Below are positions 1 through 7,273 of a stretch of DNA of 29,155 nt, one piece after another. A program made the position numbers and the translations under genes. Where the stretch lies: contig JAWXBM010000009.1 of the NCBI GenBank assembly GCA_034440115.1, positions 1-29,155 of the forward strand, given 5' to 3'. Under the pieces are notes generated by a model. The model had not been told where the DNA came from and searched no databases. It worked only from the letters and a program-made list of their open reading frames with translations. How positions within the stretch are numbered: position 1 is the stretch's first letter; each line of letters opens with the position of its first letter. The stretch comes from JAWXBM01 sp034440115. Lineage in GTDB: Bacteria > Pseudomonadota > Gammaproteobacteria > Xanthomonadales > SZUA-36.

Positions 1-57
1 GGAGAGTCCTTGCGTAAAAGAAAAACTTTATTGACCGCACCTACGGGTTCCGTATAA
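1..57 (+). CDS. istB: IstB-like IS21 helper ATPase, C-terminal fragment
   Basis: The frame is open from the first base and ends at TAA 55-57, giving the 18 residues GESLRKRKTLLTAPTGSV. A G-E/D-S-x-R-K tail is common at the C-terminus of IstB-type ATPases, which assist the IstA transposase of IS21 elements. The call rests mainly on context, because the IS21-type terminal repeats start about 45 bp after the stop. The catalytic domain is outside the window, so intactness cannot be judged. Eighteen residues alone would not support the name. Confidence 0.45.
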   Translation, partial: GESLRKRKTLLTAPTGSV

Positions 58-168
58 CAATATGATATGCAAAGCCCGCGTCGCTATCGCTCCGAGGGGC
101 GGCAACCTTGACCGCTTCAGGTGGCAACCTTCAAATGGAATAGGGGGCAATCTTCACCGGAATACGCA
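1..168 (+). mobile_element. Right end of an IS21-family insertion sequence (partial)
   Basis: Three spaced copies of a GGCAACCTT-type motif lie at 101-109, 123-131 and 146-154 (the last reads GGCAATCTT). Their spacing is 22 to 23 bp, the multiple-terminal-repeat layout known for IS21-family ends. The element would finish at ...AATACGCA near 168, in keeping with the CA terminal dinucleotide of this family. The sequence just upstream reads as the C-terminus of an IstB-like helper ATPase, which normally sits at this end. The left end, the transposase and the target duplication are outside the window, so the boundary at 168 is inferred. Confidence 0.6.
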
Positions 169-802
169 GCGAGGCCTTGAAGGCAAGCCATATCTTCTAA
201 AATTTGGTGAGCAGGACTGGTTATCTGAAGCCATTGAACTTGGTCGATTTCGCATCGCGCTGGCGTCTACTTATTTTTCCACTGAGCACAATCACGCAAG
301 AAGGGATCATGAGTTGACGAGAATTTTGACACCACATCGAAATAATTTGGTTGTAAAAAACTTTCTGAAGAATACGGTTAAGGCTCTTCCAAAGAATCGC
401 GTTTGTGCCAACTTGGAATTGACGAGCCCTTTTGATTACTACTTGTTCTCATTGTCGAAGCTATATAGCTCAAGGTTGTTTTCAGATTTCTGCGCTTCTG
501 CTTGTCTTTTGATTTTCAACCCCTATCCTTTTGTTGAGCGATTACGAGAAAGTATAAGTTCAAACTTGGGCAGCAGTTGGCAAAACTTAGGGGCTTCCGT
601 CAAATACTTCGATCCAGTCAGGGTGAGTCCTGTCGATGTTAACGTGCATGTATCAAAGCCTTTTAGACACGTTTATCAAGCTGAGCATCGAATAGTGTGG
701 TGGAATCAAGAAACCGAAAGACCATTGGCTCCCTTCTTCATTAAGGTGGGCTCATTACGGGATTGTGCAGAATTAGTCACAATAAGATCCCAACCTTCAT
801 AG
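62..802 (+). CDS. Unknown protein, IS-truncated and fused to the IS21 end
   Basis: This 246-codon frame starts at an ATG inside the IS end. Its first 36 or so residues are simply the translated IS terminal repeats. The host-like part begins near residue 37 with a pattern of the form KPYLLKFG..WL..A...GRFRIA.ASTY and runs to a C-terminal block containing PFFIKVGSLRDCAELV. No Met occurs after the IS junction, so the native start was probably lost when the element inserted. I do not recognise a named family; no signal peptide or clear membrane segment is visible. Base composition is visibly more AT-rich than the neighbouring core genes, which suggests acquired DNA. It may be a disrupted gene or be expressed from the IS end. 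It ends at TAG 800-802. Confidence 0.5.
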   Translation: MICKARVAIAPRGGNLDRFRWQPSNGIGGNLHRNTQRGLEGKPYLLKFGEQDWLSEAIELGRFRIALASTYFSTEHNHARRDHELTRILTPHRNNLVVKNFLKNTVKALPKNRVCANLELTSPFDYYLFSLSKLYSSRLFSDFCASACLLIFNPYPFVERLRESISSNLGSSWQNLGASVKYFDPVRVSPVDVNVHVSKPFRHVYQAEHRIVWWNQETERPLAPFFIKVGSLRDCAELVTIRSQPS

Positions 803-891
803 CAATCGCTTGGGTTGATTTTGCACGGCAAGATCATTTATTTTTAGGTCAAAGTGACAACTAGAGTCACCACGGTGGAGTTGCGCAAATT

Positions 892-923
892 AAAAAAGGG
901 CTTGCAATATGTCGCAAGCCCTT
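892..923 (-). terminator. Intrinsic terminator of tRNA-Asn
   Basis: On the minus strand an 8-bp stem GGGCTTGC/GCAAGCCC (921-914 with 905-898) encloses an 8-nt loop and is followed by six Ts (897-892). It lies just downstream of the tRNA-Asn 3' end. Confidence 0.8.
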
Positions 924-931
924 GTTTTATA

Positions 932-1008
932 TGGCTCCCCGGCACGGATTTGAACCGCGGACCTAGTGATTAACAGTCACCCGCTCTAACCAACTGAGCT
1001 ACCGGGGA
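932..1008 (-). tRNA. tRNA-Asn (GTT)
   Basis: The minus strand folds as a complete 77-nt tRNA with encoded CCA. The acceptor stem starts TCCCCGG and pairs with CCGGGGA, the D-arm contains AGCTCAGTTGGTTAGAGC, and the T-arm has the invariant GTTCAAATC. The anticodon loop CTGTTAA carries GTT, which reads Asn codons AAC and AAT. It has its own promoter and terminator, so it appears to be a single-gene transcription unit. Confidence 0.97.
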
Positions 1009-1025
1009 AAAGGTTGAGGCGCGGT

Positions 1026-1054
1026 ATTTTCGGCGCTTAGGGTAGGTGTGTCAA
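1026..1054 (-). promoter_or_regulatory. sigma70 promoter of tRNA-Asn
   Basis: On the minus strand a perfect TTGACA -35 (1054-1049) is followed after 17 bp by GAAAAT (1031-1026). A GC-rich discriminator ACCGCGCC comes next, typical of stringently controlled stable-RNA promoters. The predicted start near 1019 leaves a 5' leader of only about 10 nt before the tRNA. Confidence 0.6.
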
Positions 1055-1091
1055 GGACGAATCAGCAAAACTTCTATTACCCGGGCAAACT

Positions 1092-1175
1092 TGGGGTCAG
1101 AGTAAAGTGCCGGAGTAGATTTCAACTGATCAACCAAACCAAGAAATTTTACTCTGGCTCTTTACTCTGACCCCA
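1092..1175. repeat. Short inverted-repeat element (MITE/REP-like)
   Basis: Perfect 16-bp terminal inverted repeats TGGGGTCAGAGTAAAG (1092-1107) and CTTTACTCTGACCCCA (1160-1175) bound an 84-bp non-coding unit. A partial internal copy TTTACTCTGG lies at 1149-1156. The motif resembles short repeats I recall near REP-associated transposases in proteobacteria, but that link is from memory. The right arm supplies the last codons and the stop of the adjacent pilin gene. Confidence 0.65.
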
Positions 1176-1743
1176 TTGCTGCGGCAGGGCATAGAGACGA
1201 GTTGATTTCGGGCATGGGTTCGCGCCGAATGCGCCCCAGATTGGAAACAACCAGTTTGCGGGCGGCGACTGGGCCGCGTACATCGCAGAAGCTGAGGCTG
1301 CTGTTGCTGCCTGGAGCACTGCCGTTGGGCACAAAGCGCAGATAGGGACGGCCACTGCTGCTGCGTATCATGATTTGCTCCAAGCCTGGTTCCGCGGCCA
1401 GTAATTGCTCTGTGACTTGATACTGGCGGTCGCCATTGAGGTCATTAAACACCAACCAGCCCGAATCCCAGTTGCTGTCCGAGCGACAGCCGCTTTCTAT
1501 GTTACCCGGGCAGGCGACCATTTCCGCATTGAACCGCACCGCATCGTTTCGAGCCATGGCGAGGTGCGAGTGCAGGGCGTGCATGGCAGCCGACATGCGC
1601 TGGCGCAGGCCGTAATCCCGCAGCGCGGGCACACCCTGAACCAACAAAATCGCCAGTATGCTGACAACGATCAGGCATTCCAGCACGGTAAAGCCAGTGC
1701 CGTGGCCTTTGACCCAGGTTGTCGAAAGGATAGTTTTGCCCAT
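1162..1743 (-). CDS. GspH/FimT-family minor pseudopilin, C-terminus altered by a repeat
   Basis: The N-terminus carries a type III (prepilin peptidase) signal: G17-F18-T-V-L-E22 followed by the hydrophobic stretch CLIVVSILAILLVQGVPAL. This places Glu at mature position 5, as needed for pilin assembly. The remainder resembles the GspH/FimT beta-rich domain and includes a late VVSNLGRIRR segment typical of the family's final strand. Such proteins are minor pilins that prime type IV pili or type II secretion pseudopili at the inner membrane. The final residues MGSE and the TAA stop come from the right arm of the 84-bp inverted-repeat element, so the native C-terminus may have been a little different. 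The 17-residue leader is rather long, and the start at ATG 1743 has no strong ribosome site. No other pilin genes are adjacent. Confidence 0.8.
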   Translation of the reverse strand: MGKTILSTTWVKGHGTGFTVLECLIVVSILAILLVQGVPALRDYGLRQRMSAAMHALHSHLAMARNDAVRFNAEMVACPGNIESGCRSDSNWDSGWLVFNDLNGDRQYQVTEQLLAAEPGLEQIMIRSSSGRPYLRFVPNGSAPGSNSSLSFCDVRGPVAARKLVVSNLGRIRREPMPEINSSLCPAAAMGSE

Positions 1744-1844
1744 GCCATCAGCTTGGGCTGATCAATACTGCCTGGCTATGGAAAATTGACGCGTGTTCTG
1801 TAGGAAATTTGCTCAGTCTGGTGGTGCTTGGTACACGACCCCTG

Positions 1845-3041
1845 TCAGCTCATTGCAGCCTTGACGGCCTGGTCAATGCGCTTCACCGCATCCTCCAGGT
1901 ATTCCAGGCTGGCCGCATAAGACAAGCGCAAATGCCCCGGAGCACCAAAAGCGGAGCCTGGCACGGTTGATACACCCGCTGTCTCCATCAACCATTCGGC
2001 CAGATCCACGTCGCTGTTCAGCTCATCGATTCCATCAATCACTCCCTGAAAGGATGGAAACGCATAAAAGGCTCCCTCACAACTGGGGCAATCCACGCCG
2101 GGAATGCCATTTAGAGCTTCCCGAAAGTATTCGTAGCGCTGCTGGAAAGACTGGCGCATTTGATCGAGGCAGTCTTGCGGACCGGCCATAGCCGCCGTAG
2201 CCGCAGCTTGTGACACGGAGCCCGCACACCCAGTGCTTTGCCCTTGCACCTTGCGCATGGCGGTGATCAGGTCTTCCGGCCCAGCCGCATAGCCAATGCG
2301 CCAGCCGGTCATGGCGTAGGCTTTGGAAACCCCGTTAACGATGACGGTGCGCTCAGCCAGCCCGGGGCAGACATTCAGCAGCGTGTGGTAAGGCTGCTCG
2401 CCCCAGTAAATGTGTTCGTAGATGTCGTCGCAGGCAATAAAAACGCGCGGAAATTCTTCCAATACGGCTCCCAGCTCACGGTACTCTGCAGCGTTGTAGA
2501 CCTTGCCCGTGGGGTTGGAAGGGGAGTTCAGAATCAATAAACGGGTTTTTTCGTTGATGCTGCTGCGCAGTTGGCGTGCCGTGATCTTGAAATCGCTCTC
2601 AGCACTGCTACTGAGTATCACCGGTTCGCCGTCAGTGAGTTTGACCATTTCGGGGTAGGACACCCAGTAAGGTGCGGGAACAATGACTTCGTCGCCAGGG
2701 TTCAGCAGGGCCACCAGCAGGTTATACAGGCTTTGCTTGGCACCATTGGAAATTAAAATCTGTTTGGTATTGAACTCCAGCCGGTTGTCGCGTTTGAACT
2801 TATGGATGATGGCTGCTTTGAGCTCAGGCGTGCCATCCACCGGGGTATAGCGGGTTTGCCCGGAGTCGATGGCCTTTATCGCGGCTGCTCGAATGTGTTC
2901 CGGCGTGTCAAAATCGGGTTCACCAAAACCCAGCGACACAATATCCTTACCCAGGGCTTTGAGCTCCATGGCTTTCATGCTGACCGCGATCGTTGCCGAT
3001 GGCTTGATCTGCTCTACGCGGTTGGACAATCTTCCCGACAC
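1845..3041 (-). CDS. Class I PLP aminotransferase, aspartate aminotransferase-like
   Basis: This is a fold-type I PLP enzyme, most like the Igamma aspartate/prephenate aminotransferases that move an amino group between aspartate and 2-oxoglutarate. Visible landmarks are FGEPDFDTP near the N-terminus, the substrate-pocket NSPSNPTGKVY, the PLP-contacting ACDDIYEHI, and the Schiff-base lysine in GVSKAYAMTGWRIGYAAGP (about residue 240). The frame is also open to a TTG at 3053, but that codon has no spaced ribosome site. The GTG at 3041 is preceded by GGAG at a 6-nt spacing, so I prefer it (398 residues). The gene is divergent from uvrB. The cytoplasmic role and family are secure, the exact substrate is not; a broader aromatic or prephenate specificity is possible. 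Confidence 0.88.
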   Translation of the reverse strand: MSGRLSNRVEQIKPSATIAVSMKAMELKALGKDIVSLGFGEPDFDTPEHIRAAAIKAIDSGQTRYTPVDGTPELKAAIIHKFKRDNRLEFNTKQILISNGAKQSLYNLLVALLNPGDEVIVPAPYWVSYPEMVKLTDGEPVILSSSAESDFKITARQLRSSINEKTRLLILNSPSNPTGKVYNAAEYRELGAVLEEFPRVFIACDDIYEHIYWGEQPYHTLLNVCPGLAERTVIVNGVSKAYAMTGWRIGYAAGPEDLITAMRKVQGQSTGCAGSVSQAAATAAMAGPQDCLDQMRQSFQQRYEYFREALNGIPGVDCPSCEGAFYAFPSFQGVIDGIDELNSDVDLAEWLMETAGVSTVPGSAFGAPGHLRLSYAASLEYLEDAVKRIDQAVKAAMS

Positions 3042-3145
3042 GTGTTGCTCCAATTCCCTAAATCAGGCTTTGATAGTGCCATCAAGCCACCGGGCTTGTC
3101 GATGGCTAAATCTGCACACAAAGTCCGCGAGTTCCGGTGCTTGGG

Positions 3146-3151
3146 TATAAT
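3146..3151 (+). promoter_or_regulatory. Possible -10 element for uvrB
   Basis: A perfect TATAAT lies 85 bp upstream of the uvrB start, in the region shared with the divergent aminotransferase. No good -35 is seen 16 to 18 bp upstream, and I found no LexA-type CTGT-N8-ACAG box. Confidence 0.3.
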
Positions 3152-3235
3152 TGACCGTTTGCGGTTTGGCTGGGTAAAGGCCGGACCAGATCCAGCGCAT
3201 CATCAAGCAACGCCAGAGATTACAGGCCAAAAGCA

Positions 3236-5260
3236 ATGCCCTATCGGGAAAACAGGAAATTCGTATTGTGCAGCGACTACAAACCCGCTGGCGACCAGCC
3301 CCAGGCGATTGCCGGGCTGATTGAAGGCATCGAGGATGGCCTGGCGCAACAAACCCTGCTGGGTGTTACCGGTTCAGGCAAGACCTTCACCATTGCCAAT
3401 GTCATCCAGCATGTGCAAAGGCCCACGCTGGTCATGGCTCCGAACAAGACCTTGGCCGCCCAGTTGTACGGCGAATTTCGCGATTTCTTCCCGCAGAACG
3501 CTGTCGAGTATTTTGTTTCCTATTACGATTACTACCAGCCCGAAGCCTATGTGCCGTCTTCCGATACCTATATCGAGAAAGACGCCACCATCAATGAACA
3601 CATTGAGCAAATGCGGCTTTCCGCCACCAAGGCCTTGTTGGAACGCTCTGATGCCATCATCGTAGCCACCGTTTCAGCCATCTATGGTCTGGGCGACCCG
3701 ACCCAGTATCTGAGCATGGTGCTGCATTTGTCGGTGGGGGAGCGGGTCAATCAGCGCACCATCCTGCGCCGTTTGGCGGAGATGCAATACAGCCGCAACG
3801 ATATGGAATTGCGGCGCGGTACCTACCGGGTACGTGGCGACATCATCGATGTTTTCCCGGGTGATGAAGATCGTGAAGCCATTCGCATTGAGCTGTTCGA
3901 CGAGGAGGTGGAATCCCTCCGCGCGCTGGATCCGCTGACTGGCGAGGTGTTGCGCAAAATGCCGCGCTTTACCATTTACCCCAAGTCGCATTACGTAACA
4001 CCGCGCCAGGTGGTGCTGGATGCAACCGAGAACATTGCCATTGAATTGAAACAAAGGCTGGAGTATTTGCGTGACAATCAGTTGCTGGTTGAGGCGCAAC
4101 GATTGGAGCAGCGCACTCGCTATGACCTGGAAATGATGCTGGAGTTGGGTTATTGCAACGGCATCGAAAACTACTCACGACATTTGACCGGTCGTGGTGC
4201 GGGCGAAGCACCGCCCACTTTGTTTGATTACCTGCCAGAAAATGCCTTGCTGGTTATGGACGAAAGCCATGTGATGGTGCCGCAACTGGGGGCCATGTAC
4301 AAAGGCGATCGCTCGCGCAAGGAAAACCTGGTGACCTACGGTTTTCGCTTGCCTTCGGCGCTGGATAACCGCCCGCTGAAATTCGAGGAGTGGGAAGAGC
4401 GTGCGCCACAAGCTATCTTCGTATCGGCCACGCCACGGAATTATGAATTGGAGCGGTCGGGGCAGGTGGTTGAGCAAGTGGTGCGGCCTACCGGCCTGAT
4501 CGATCCGGAAGTGGAAATTCGCCCGGTAACCAATCAGGTAGATGACCTGTTATCCGAGATCAATTTGCGCACCGCAATGGGCGACAGGGTACTGGTCACC
4601 ACGTTGACCAAGCGCATGTCGGAGAACCTCACCGAGTACCTGGCCGATCACGGCATCAAGGTGCGCTATCTGCATTCTGATGTGGATACGGTAGAGCGGG
4701 TCGAGATCATTCGTGACCTGAGACTGGGGCTGTTTGATGTGCTGGTTGGCATTAACTTATTGCGAGAAGGCCTTGATATGCCAGAAGTTTCTCTGGTTGC
4801 TATTCTGGATGCTGACCGTGAAGGCTTTCTTCGTTCAGAGTCTTCCCTGATCCAGACCATAGGCCGATGTGCCCGCAACCTGCGCGGCAAAGCCATTCTT
4901 TATGCGGATAAGATGACCGGCTCCATGCAGCGCGCCATTGATGAAACCGATCGTCGCCGTTGCAAGCAAGTGGAATTCAATCTGGAGCACGGTATTGTGC
5001 CCAAATCGGTATCGAAACAGGTCACCGACATCATGGACGGCGCGCATGACGATGGCCTGCGGATGAGCCGGGCGGCACGCAAGGTGGCAGAGGAGCGCAG
5101 TCAGTATGCGAACATCAATCCGGCGCAACTGGGTAAGGCAGTGGCCGAACTGGAACAGAAAATGTTCAAGCATGCGCAGAATCTGGAATTTGAGGAAGCT
5201 GCGTGGGTGCGGGACGAGATCACGGTGCTGAAAGAGCGCGTGCTGAAGTACAAAATGTAG
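3236..5260 (+). CDS. uvrB: UvrABC system protein B (excinuclease subunit B)
   Basis: UvrB verifies DNA damage delivered by UvrA and recruits UvrC for dual incision in nucleotide excision repair. At 674 residues it matches the usual length (E. coli 673). Walker A is GVTGSGKT at residues 43-50. The damage-probing beta-hairpin follows with YYDYYQPEAYVP, then DESH in the Walker B region and the helicase motif DIDTVER-like HSDVDTVERVEIIRDLRLG. The C-terminal UVR domain, around 630-665, contains HAQNLEFEEAAWVRDEI and would contact UvrC. Two substitutions stand out: SATPRNYE where SATPGNYE is usual, and QTIGRCARN where QTIGRAARN is usual; both keep the core motif residues. The ATG at 3236 has only a weak upstream ribosome site. 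The TAG stop lies inside a REP sequence. Confidence 0.98.
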   Translation: MPYRENRKFVLCSDYKPAGDQPQAIAGLIEGIEDGLAQQTLLGVTGSGKTFTIANVIQHVQRPTLVMAPNKTLAAQLYGEFRDFFPQNAVEYFVSYYDYYQPEAYVPSSDTYIEKDATINEHIEQMRLSATKALLERSDAIIVATVSAIYGLGDPTQYLSMVLHLSVGERVNQRTILRRLAEMQYSRNDMELRRGTYRVRGDIIDVFPGDEDREAIRIELFDEEVESLRALDPLTGEVLRKMPRFTIYPKSHYVTPRQVVLDATENIAIELKQRLEYLRDNQLLVEAQRLEQRTRYDLEMMLELGYCNGIENYSRHLTGRGAGEAPPTLFDYLPENALLVMDESHVMVPQLGAMYKGDRSRKENLVTYGFRLPSALDNRPLKFEEWEERAPQAIFVSATPRNYELERSGQVVEQVVRPTGLIDPEVEIRPVTNQVDDLLSEINLRTAMGDRVLVTTLTKRMSENLTEYLADHGIKVRYLHSDVDTVERVEIIRDLRLGLFDVLVGINLLREGLDMPEVSLVAILDADREGFLRSESSLIQTIGRCARNLRGKAILYADKMTGSMQRAIDETDRRRCKQVEFNLEHGIVPKSVSKQVTDIMDGAHDDGLRMSRAARKVAEERSQYANINPAQLGKAVAELEQKMFKHAQNLEFEEAAWVRDEITVLKERVLKYKM

Positions 5261-5278
5261 GAGCGCGCTTGCGCGCGA
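5256..5278 (+). repeat. REP element overlapping the uvrB stop
   Basis: TGTAGGAGCGCGCTTGCGCG is the start of a Pseudomonas-type REP palindrome with arms GCGCGC around TT. The TAG within GTAGGAGC is the uvrB stop codon. The hairpin could also end transcription or protect the uvrB mRNA 3' end. Confidence 0.7.
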
Positions 5279-5280
5279 TT

Positions 5281-5396
5281 TTGTGCACGACTGCCTGGAT
5301 GCAGGAGGTAGAGCAACGCAGGAGCAGTTGCCGAGGGATGCACTTAGATCCCGAAGCACATGGATGTGCGAGAGCGATCAGGTCGGCCGCAGAGCA
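5281..5396. other. Non-coding inter-REP segment with small hairpins
   Basis: No credible gene lies here. Three short hairpins around GGATG or GATC occur: CCTggatgCAGG near 5291, GGGAT...ATCCC near 5335-5352, and CACAtggaTGTG near 5357-5368. They look like degenerate units of a larger interspersed repeat. Confidence 0.35.
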
Positions 5397-5450
5397 GCCT
5401 CCTACAGGCAATGAATCAAAGCCCTTTGTAGGAGCGAGCTTGCCCGCGAA
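5397..5450. repeat. Inverted pair of REP sequences
   Basis: A reverse half-copy, CCTCCTACAGG (5399-5409 region), faces a forward copy TGTAGGAGCGAGCTTGCCCG (from 5427). This is the head-to-head arrangement of bacterial interspersed mosaic elements. The block ends 10 bp from the stop of the convergent sufU-like gene. Confidence 0.6.
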
Positions 5451-5459
5451 TTGGAATGA

Positions 5460-5963
5460 TCAGCTATCGAACTCCGCAGCCAGCGCCTTGACCGCAGCCT
5501 CCCACGGCAGCAAAGCACAGCGTATGCGGGCAGGGTAGCGCCGCACCGCCAACAAGGCTTGTAAAGAAGCCAGTCCCGGTGTGGATTGTTTGTCTTTCAA
5601 CGCTAGCACCAACAGATCATGTTGTTGCTGGATTTCCCCCGGTGTTTTTTTCGCAGATGCCTCACACAGCATGGACGCTGAAGCCATGCAAATGGCACAG
5701 GCTTCTCCATCAAAAGCGGCCGCAGCGATGACACCTTCAACTACCTGAAACTGCATCTCCACCTTGTCACCGCACAGGGGGTTGTAGAGCTCAAAGCGAT
5801 GGGTGGCGGCAATATCCTGCTTATACCCCACGGGTTCAACGGCGTGTTCAATCACCGCATCCCGGTACAAATTGGCCAGCGCGATATCTTCATCAGATAC
5901 CGTCGTTTGCCTGTTATGGTCCACGGTTGACGAAGCTGTTTTGTCGCCGGGTTTTGAGCTCAT
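5460..5963 (-). CDS. sufU: SufU/NifU-like iron-sulfur cluster assembly protein
   Basis: The 167-residue product has the NifU N-terminal (IscU-like) fold pattern of SufU proteins, which accept sulfur from a SufS-type cysteine desulfurase through a metal-bound cysteine site. The three expected cysteines are present: C64 with D66 in NPLCGD, C89 in FDGEACAICMASASM, and C149 in RIRCALLPW. Residues 1-22 are a polar extension. I chose ATG 5963 because it overlaps the upstream gene's stop as ATGA; the frame is open further upstream, but only within that gene. No sufS, sufB, sufC or sufD is adjacent. The ATGA coupling to a secreted lipoprotein nuclease-like gene is odd for a cytosolic scaffold. REP sequences follow its stop. 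Confidence 0.85.
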   Translation of the reverse strand: MSSKPGDKTASSTVDHNRQTTVSDEDIALANLYRDAVIEHAVEPVGYKQDIAATHRFELYNPLCGDKVEMQFQVVEGVIAAAAFDGEACAICMASASMLCEASAKKTPGEIQQQHDLLVLALKDKQSTPGLASLQALLAVRRYPARIRCALLPWEAAVKALAAEFDS

Positions 5964-7237
5964 GGCGTGACCTGATCGATGCTCACATCCAGCCACACCA
6001 GGTGGTGGTCTGAGACTCCCACCCATTGGTGCCCCGGTTCATCGCTTGCGGGCCAGAAGACGGCACCATCCACGACCATAAGGCCGTTCGAAGGTAAAAC
6101 ATAATCCAGCCGCAGGTTACCGGTATAGCGGTCATTGAAATCAGCCGTATCAGCAGCCGGATCTCCGTGCTGTTGCAGATTCAAGCCGCCCTGCGCAGCG
6201 TTGGCTTCGACAGCGCCTTTGCTCAGTGGTGTAAACGATGCGTTCACCCGTTCATGCTCAAGCAGTTGTTGGCTGGCTCCGGGCTCGGAATCACCATCGT
6301 TGGGATCCGCATTGAAGTCGCCCAGGATTACGAATGACTCCTGTAAGGGCAGGCCTCCTTTGCGCCCCTGATCATCAAACCAATGAGCCGAGGATGCTGG
6401 CTGCAAGTAATCAGCCCAAAAGCGGATTTCATCGAAGTTGCGCAAGCCGTTACGATTCTCCGGGCCATCAAATACTGGTGGTGTTGGATGAAAAGCCAGC
6501 ACATGGATGGTGTTTTCACCGAACTGAATCGGAATGTCCCAGTGGCTTTTTGACGAGAGACGTAATTTTTGCCAGGTTGCATCGGAGTAAAAGTTCGTGC
6601 CATCAGAGTTCATCGGTCGCATGGCATCGGCGAGCTCAGCCCAGCGAAATTCTTGAAAGGTGCGCACTTTCTCAACATCGATAGGAAAACGCGATAACAG
6701 CAACATGCCGTACTGGCCTGGGAAATATCCGAAACCCCAGGCATCGGCAGGTCCGTTCAGTTTGCCGTCCCCGTCTATATCCAGGCCGCTGGATAGTCCG
6801 GTGTTGGATTCGGCCCGATAATGATAAGAATACTCAATTGCTTGCAGATTATTCCCGGCTTTTTCCAGAAATTTCTGGTTGAACAGACTGGCCGCATCGA
6901 CAGCCGAATCAAAATCAAATTCATTCAGCAGCACGATATCGGGTCGAATCGTTTGCAGGATGGCGGCCACCTGGCGTAAACGCTCATGCTGCGGATTCTG
7001 CAGCGCGGCTGCCATTTCACCCGCCCGTTCAAAGCCCATGGCGATATTGAATGTGGCGATGCGCAATGTTTGTTGCGAACAGTGCTTTGGAGCCTGTTGT
7101 GCCGGTTTGCTCATAACGAGTTTTTCTGCTGGGTCGTTGGTTGGTTGACAGCCTACCAAAACCAGCACTGAGCCCAACCAAAAGGGCATCAGGCAGAGCA
7201 GTTTGGTCAGCGTATGCTTCAGGTTAGTGGCTATCAT
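5960..7237 (-). CDS. Endonuclease/exonuclease/phosphatase-family lipoprotein
   Basis: The N-terminus has a lipoprotein signal: a hydrophobic stretch ending in LVLVGC with Cys30 as the lipidated residue, so the enzyme should be anchored at the cell envelope facing outward. The catalytic domain (about 57-422) shows the family motifs in order: ATFNIAMGF with the metal-contacting Asn, LLNEFD with the metal-binding Glu, LAFHPTPP, ILGDFNADPNDGD, and the final VSDHHLVWLD. An inserted DIDGDGKLNGPAD segment resembles a calcium-binding loop. The family hydrolyses phosphodiesters or phosphomonoesters in substrates from DNA to inositol phosphates, and the real substrate cannot be read here. It lies between a MATE transporter (36 bp upstream) and the sufU-like gene (ATGA overlap). 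Confidence 0.85.
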   Translation of the reverse strand: MIATNLKHTLTKLLCLMPFWLGSVLVLVGCQPTNDPAEKLVMSKPAQQAPKHCSQQTLRIATFNIAMGFERAGEMAAALQNPQHERLRQVAAILQTIRPDIVLLNEFDFDSAVDAASLFNQKFLEKAGNNLQAIEYSYHYRAESNTGLSSGLDIDGDGKLNGPADAWGFGYFPGQYGMLLLSRFPIDVEKVRTFQEFRWAELADAMRPMNSDGTNFYSDATWQKLRLSSKSHWDIPIQFGENTIHVLAFHPTPPVFDGPENRNGLRNFDEIRFWADYLQPASSAHWFDDQGRKGGLPLQESFVILGDFNADPNDGDSEPGASQQLLEHERVNASFTPLSKGAVEANAAQGGLNLQQHGDPAADTADFNDRYTGNLRLDYVLPSNGLMVVDGAVFWPASDEPGHQWVGVSDHHLVWLDVSIDQVTP

Positions 7238-7273
7238 ATTGCCAATAATAGCTGAGTAGGCCCTGGTAGCCGA

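Noticed and set aside
3054..3235. LexA/SOS box upstream of uvrB
   Set aside because: No CTGT-N8-ACAG match was found between the divergent genes.
2802..3320. 172-codon plus-strand ORF across the aminotransferase start and uvrB start
   Set aside because: It overlaps two well-supported genes on different frames and has no protein-like features.
5964..6026. Upstream extension of the sufU-like gene to 188 residues
   Set aside because: The extension lies wholly in the upstream gene, and the ATGA overlap at 5960-5963 gives a natural start.
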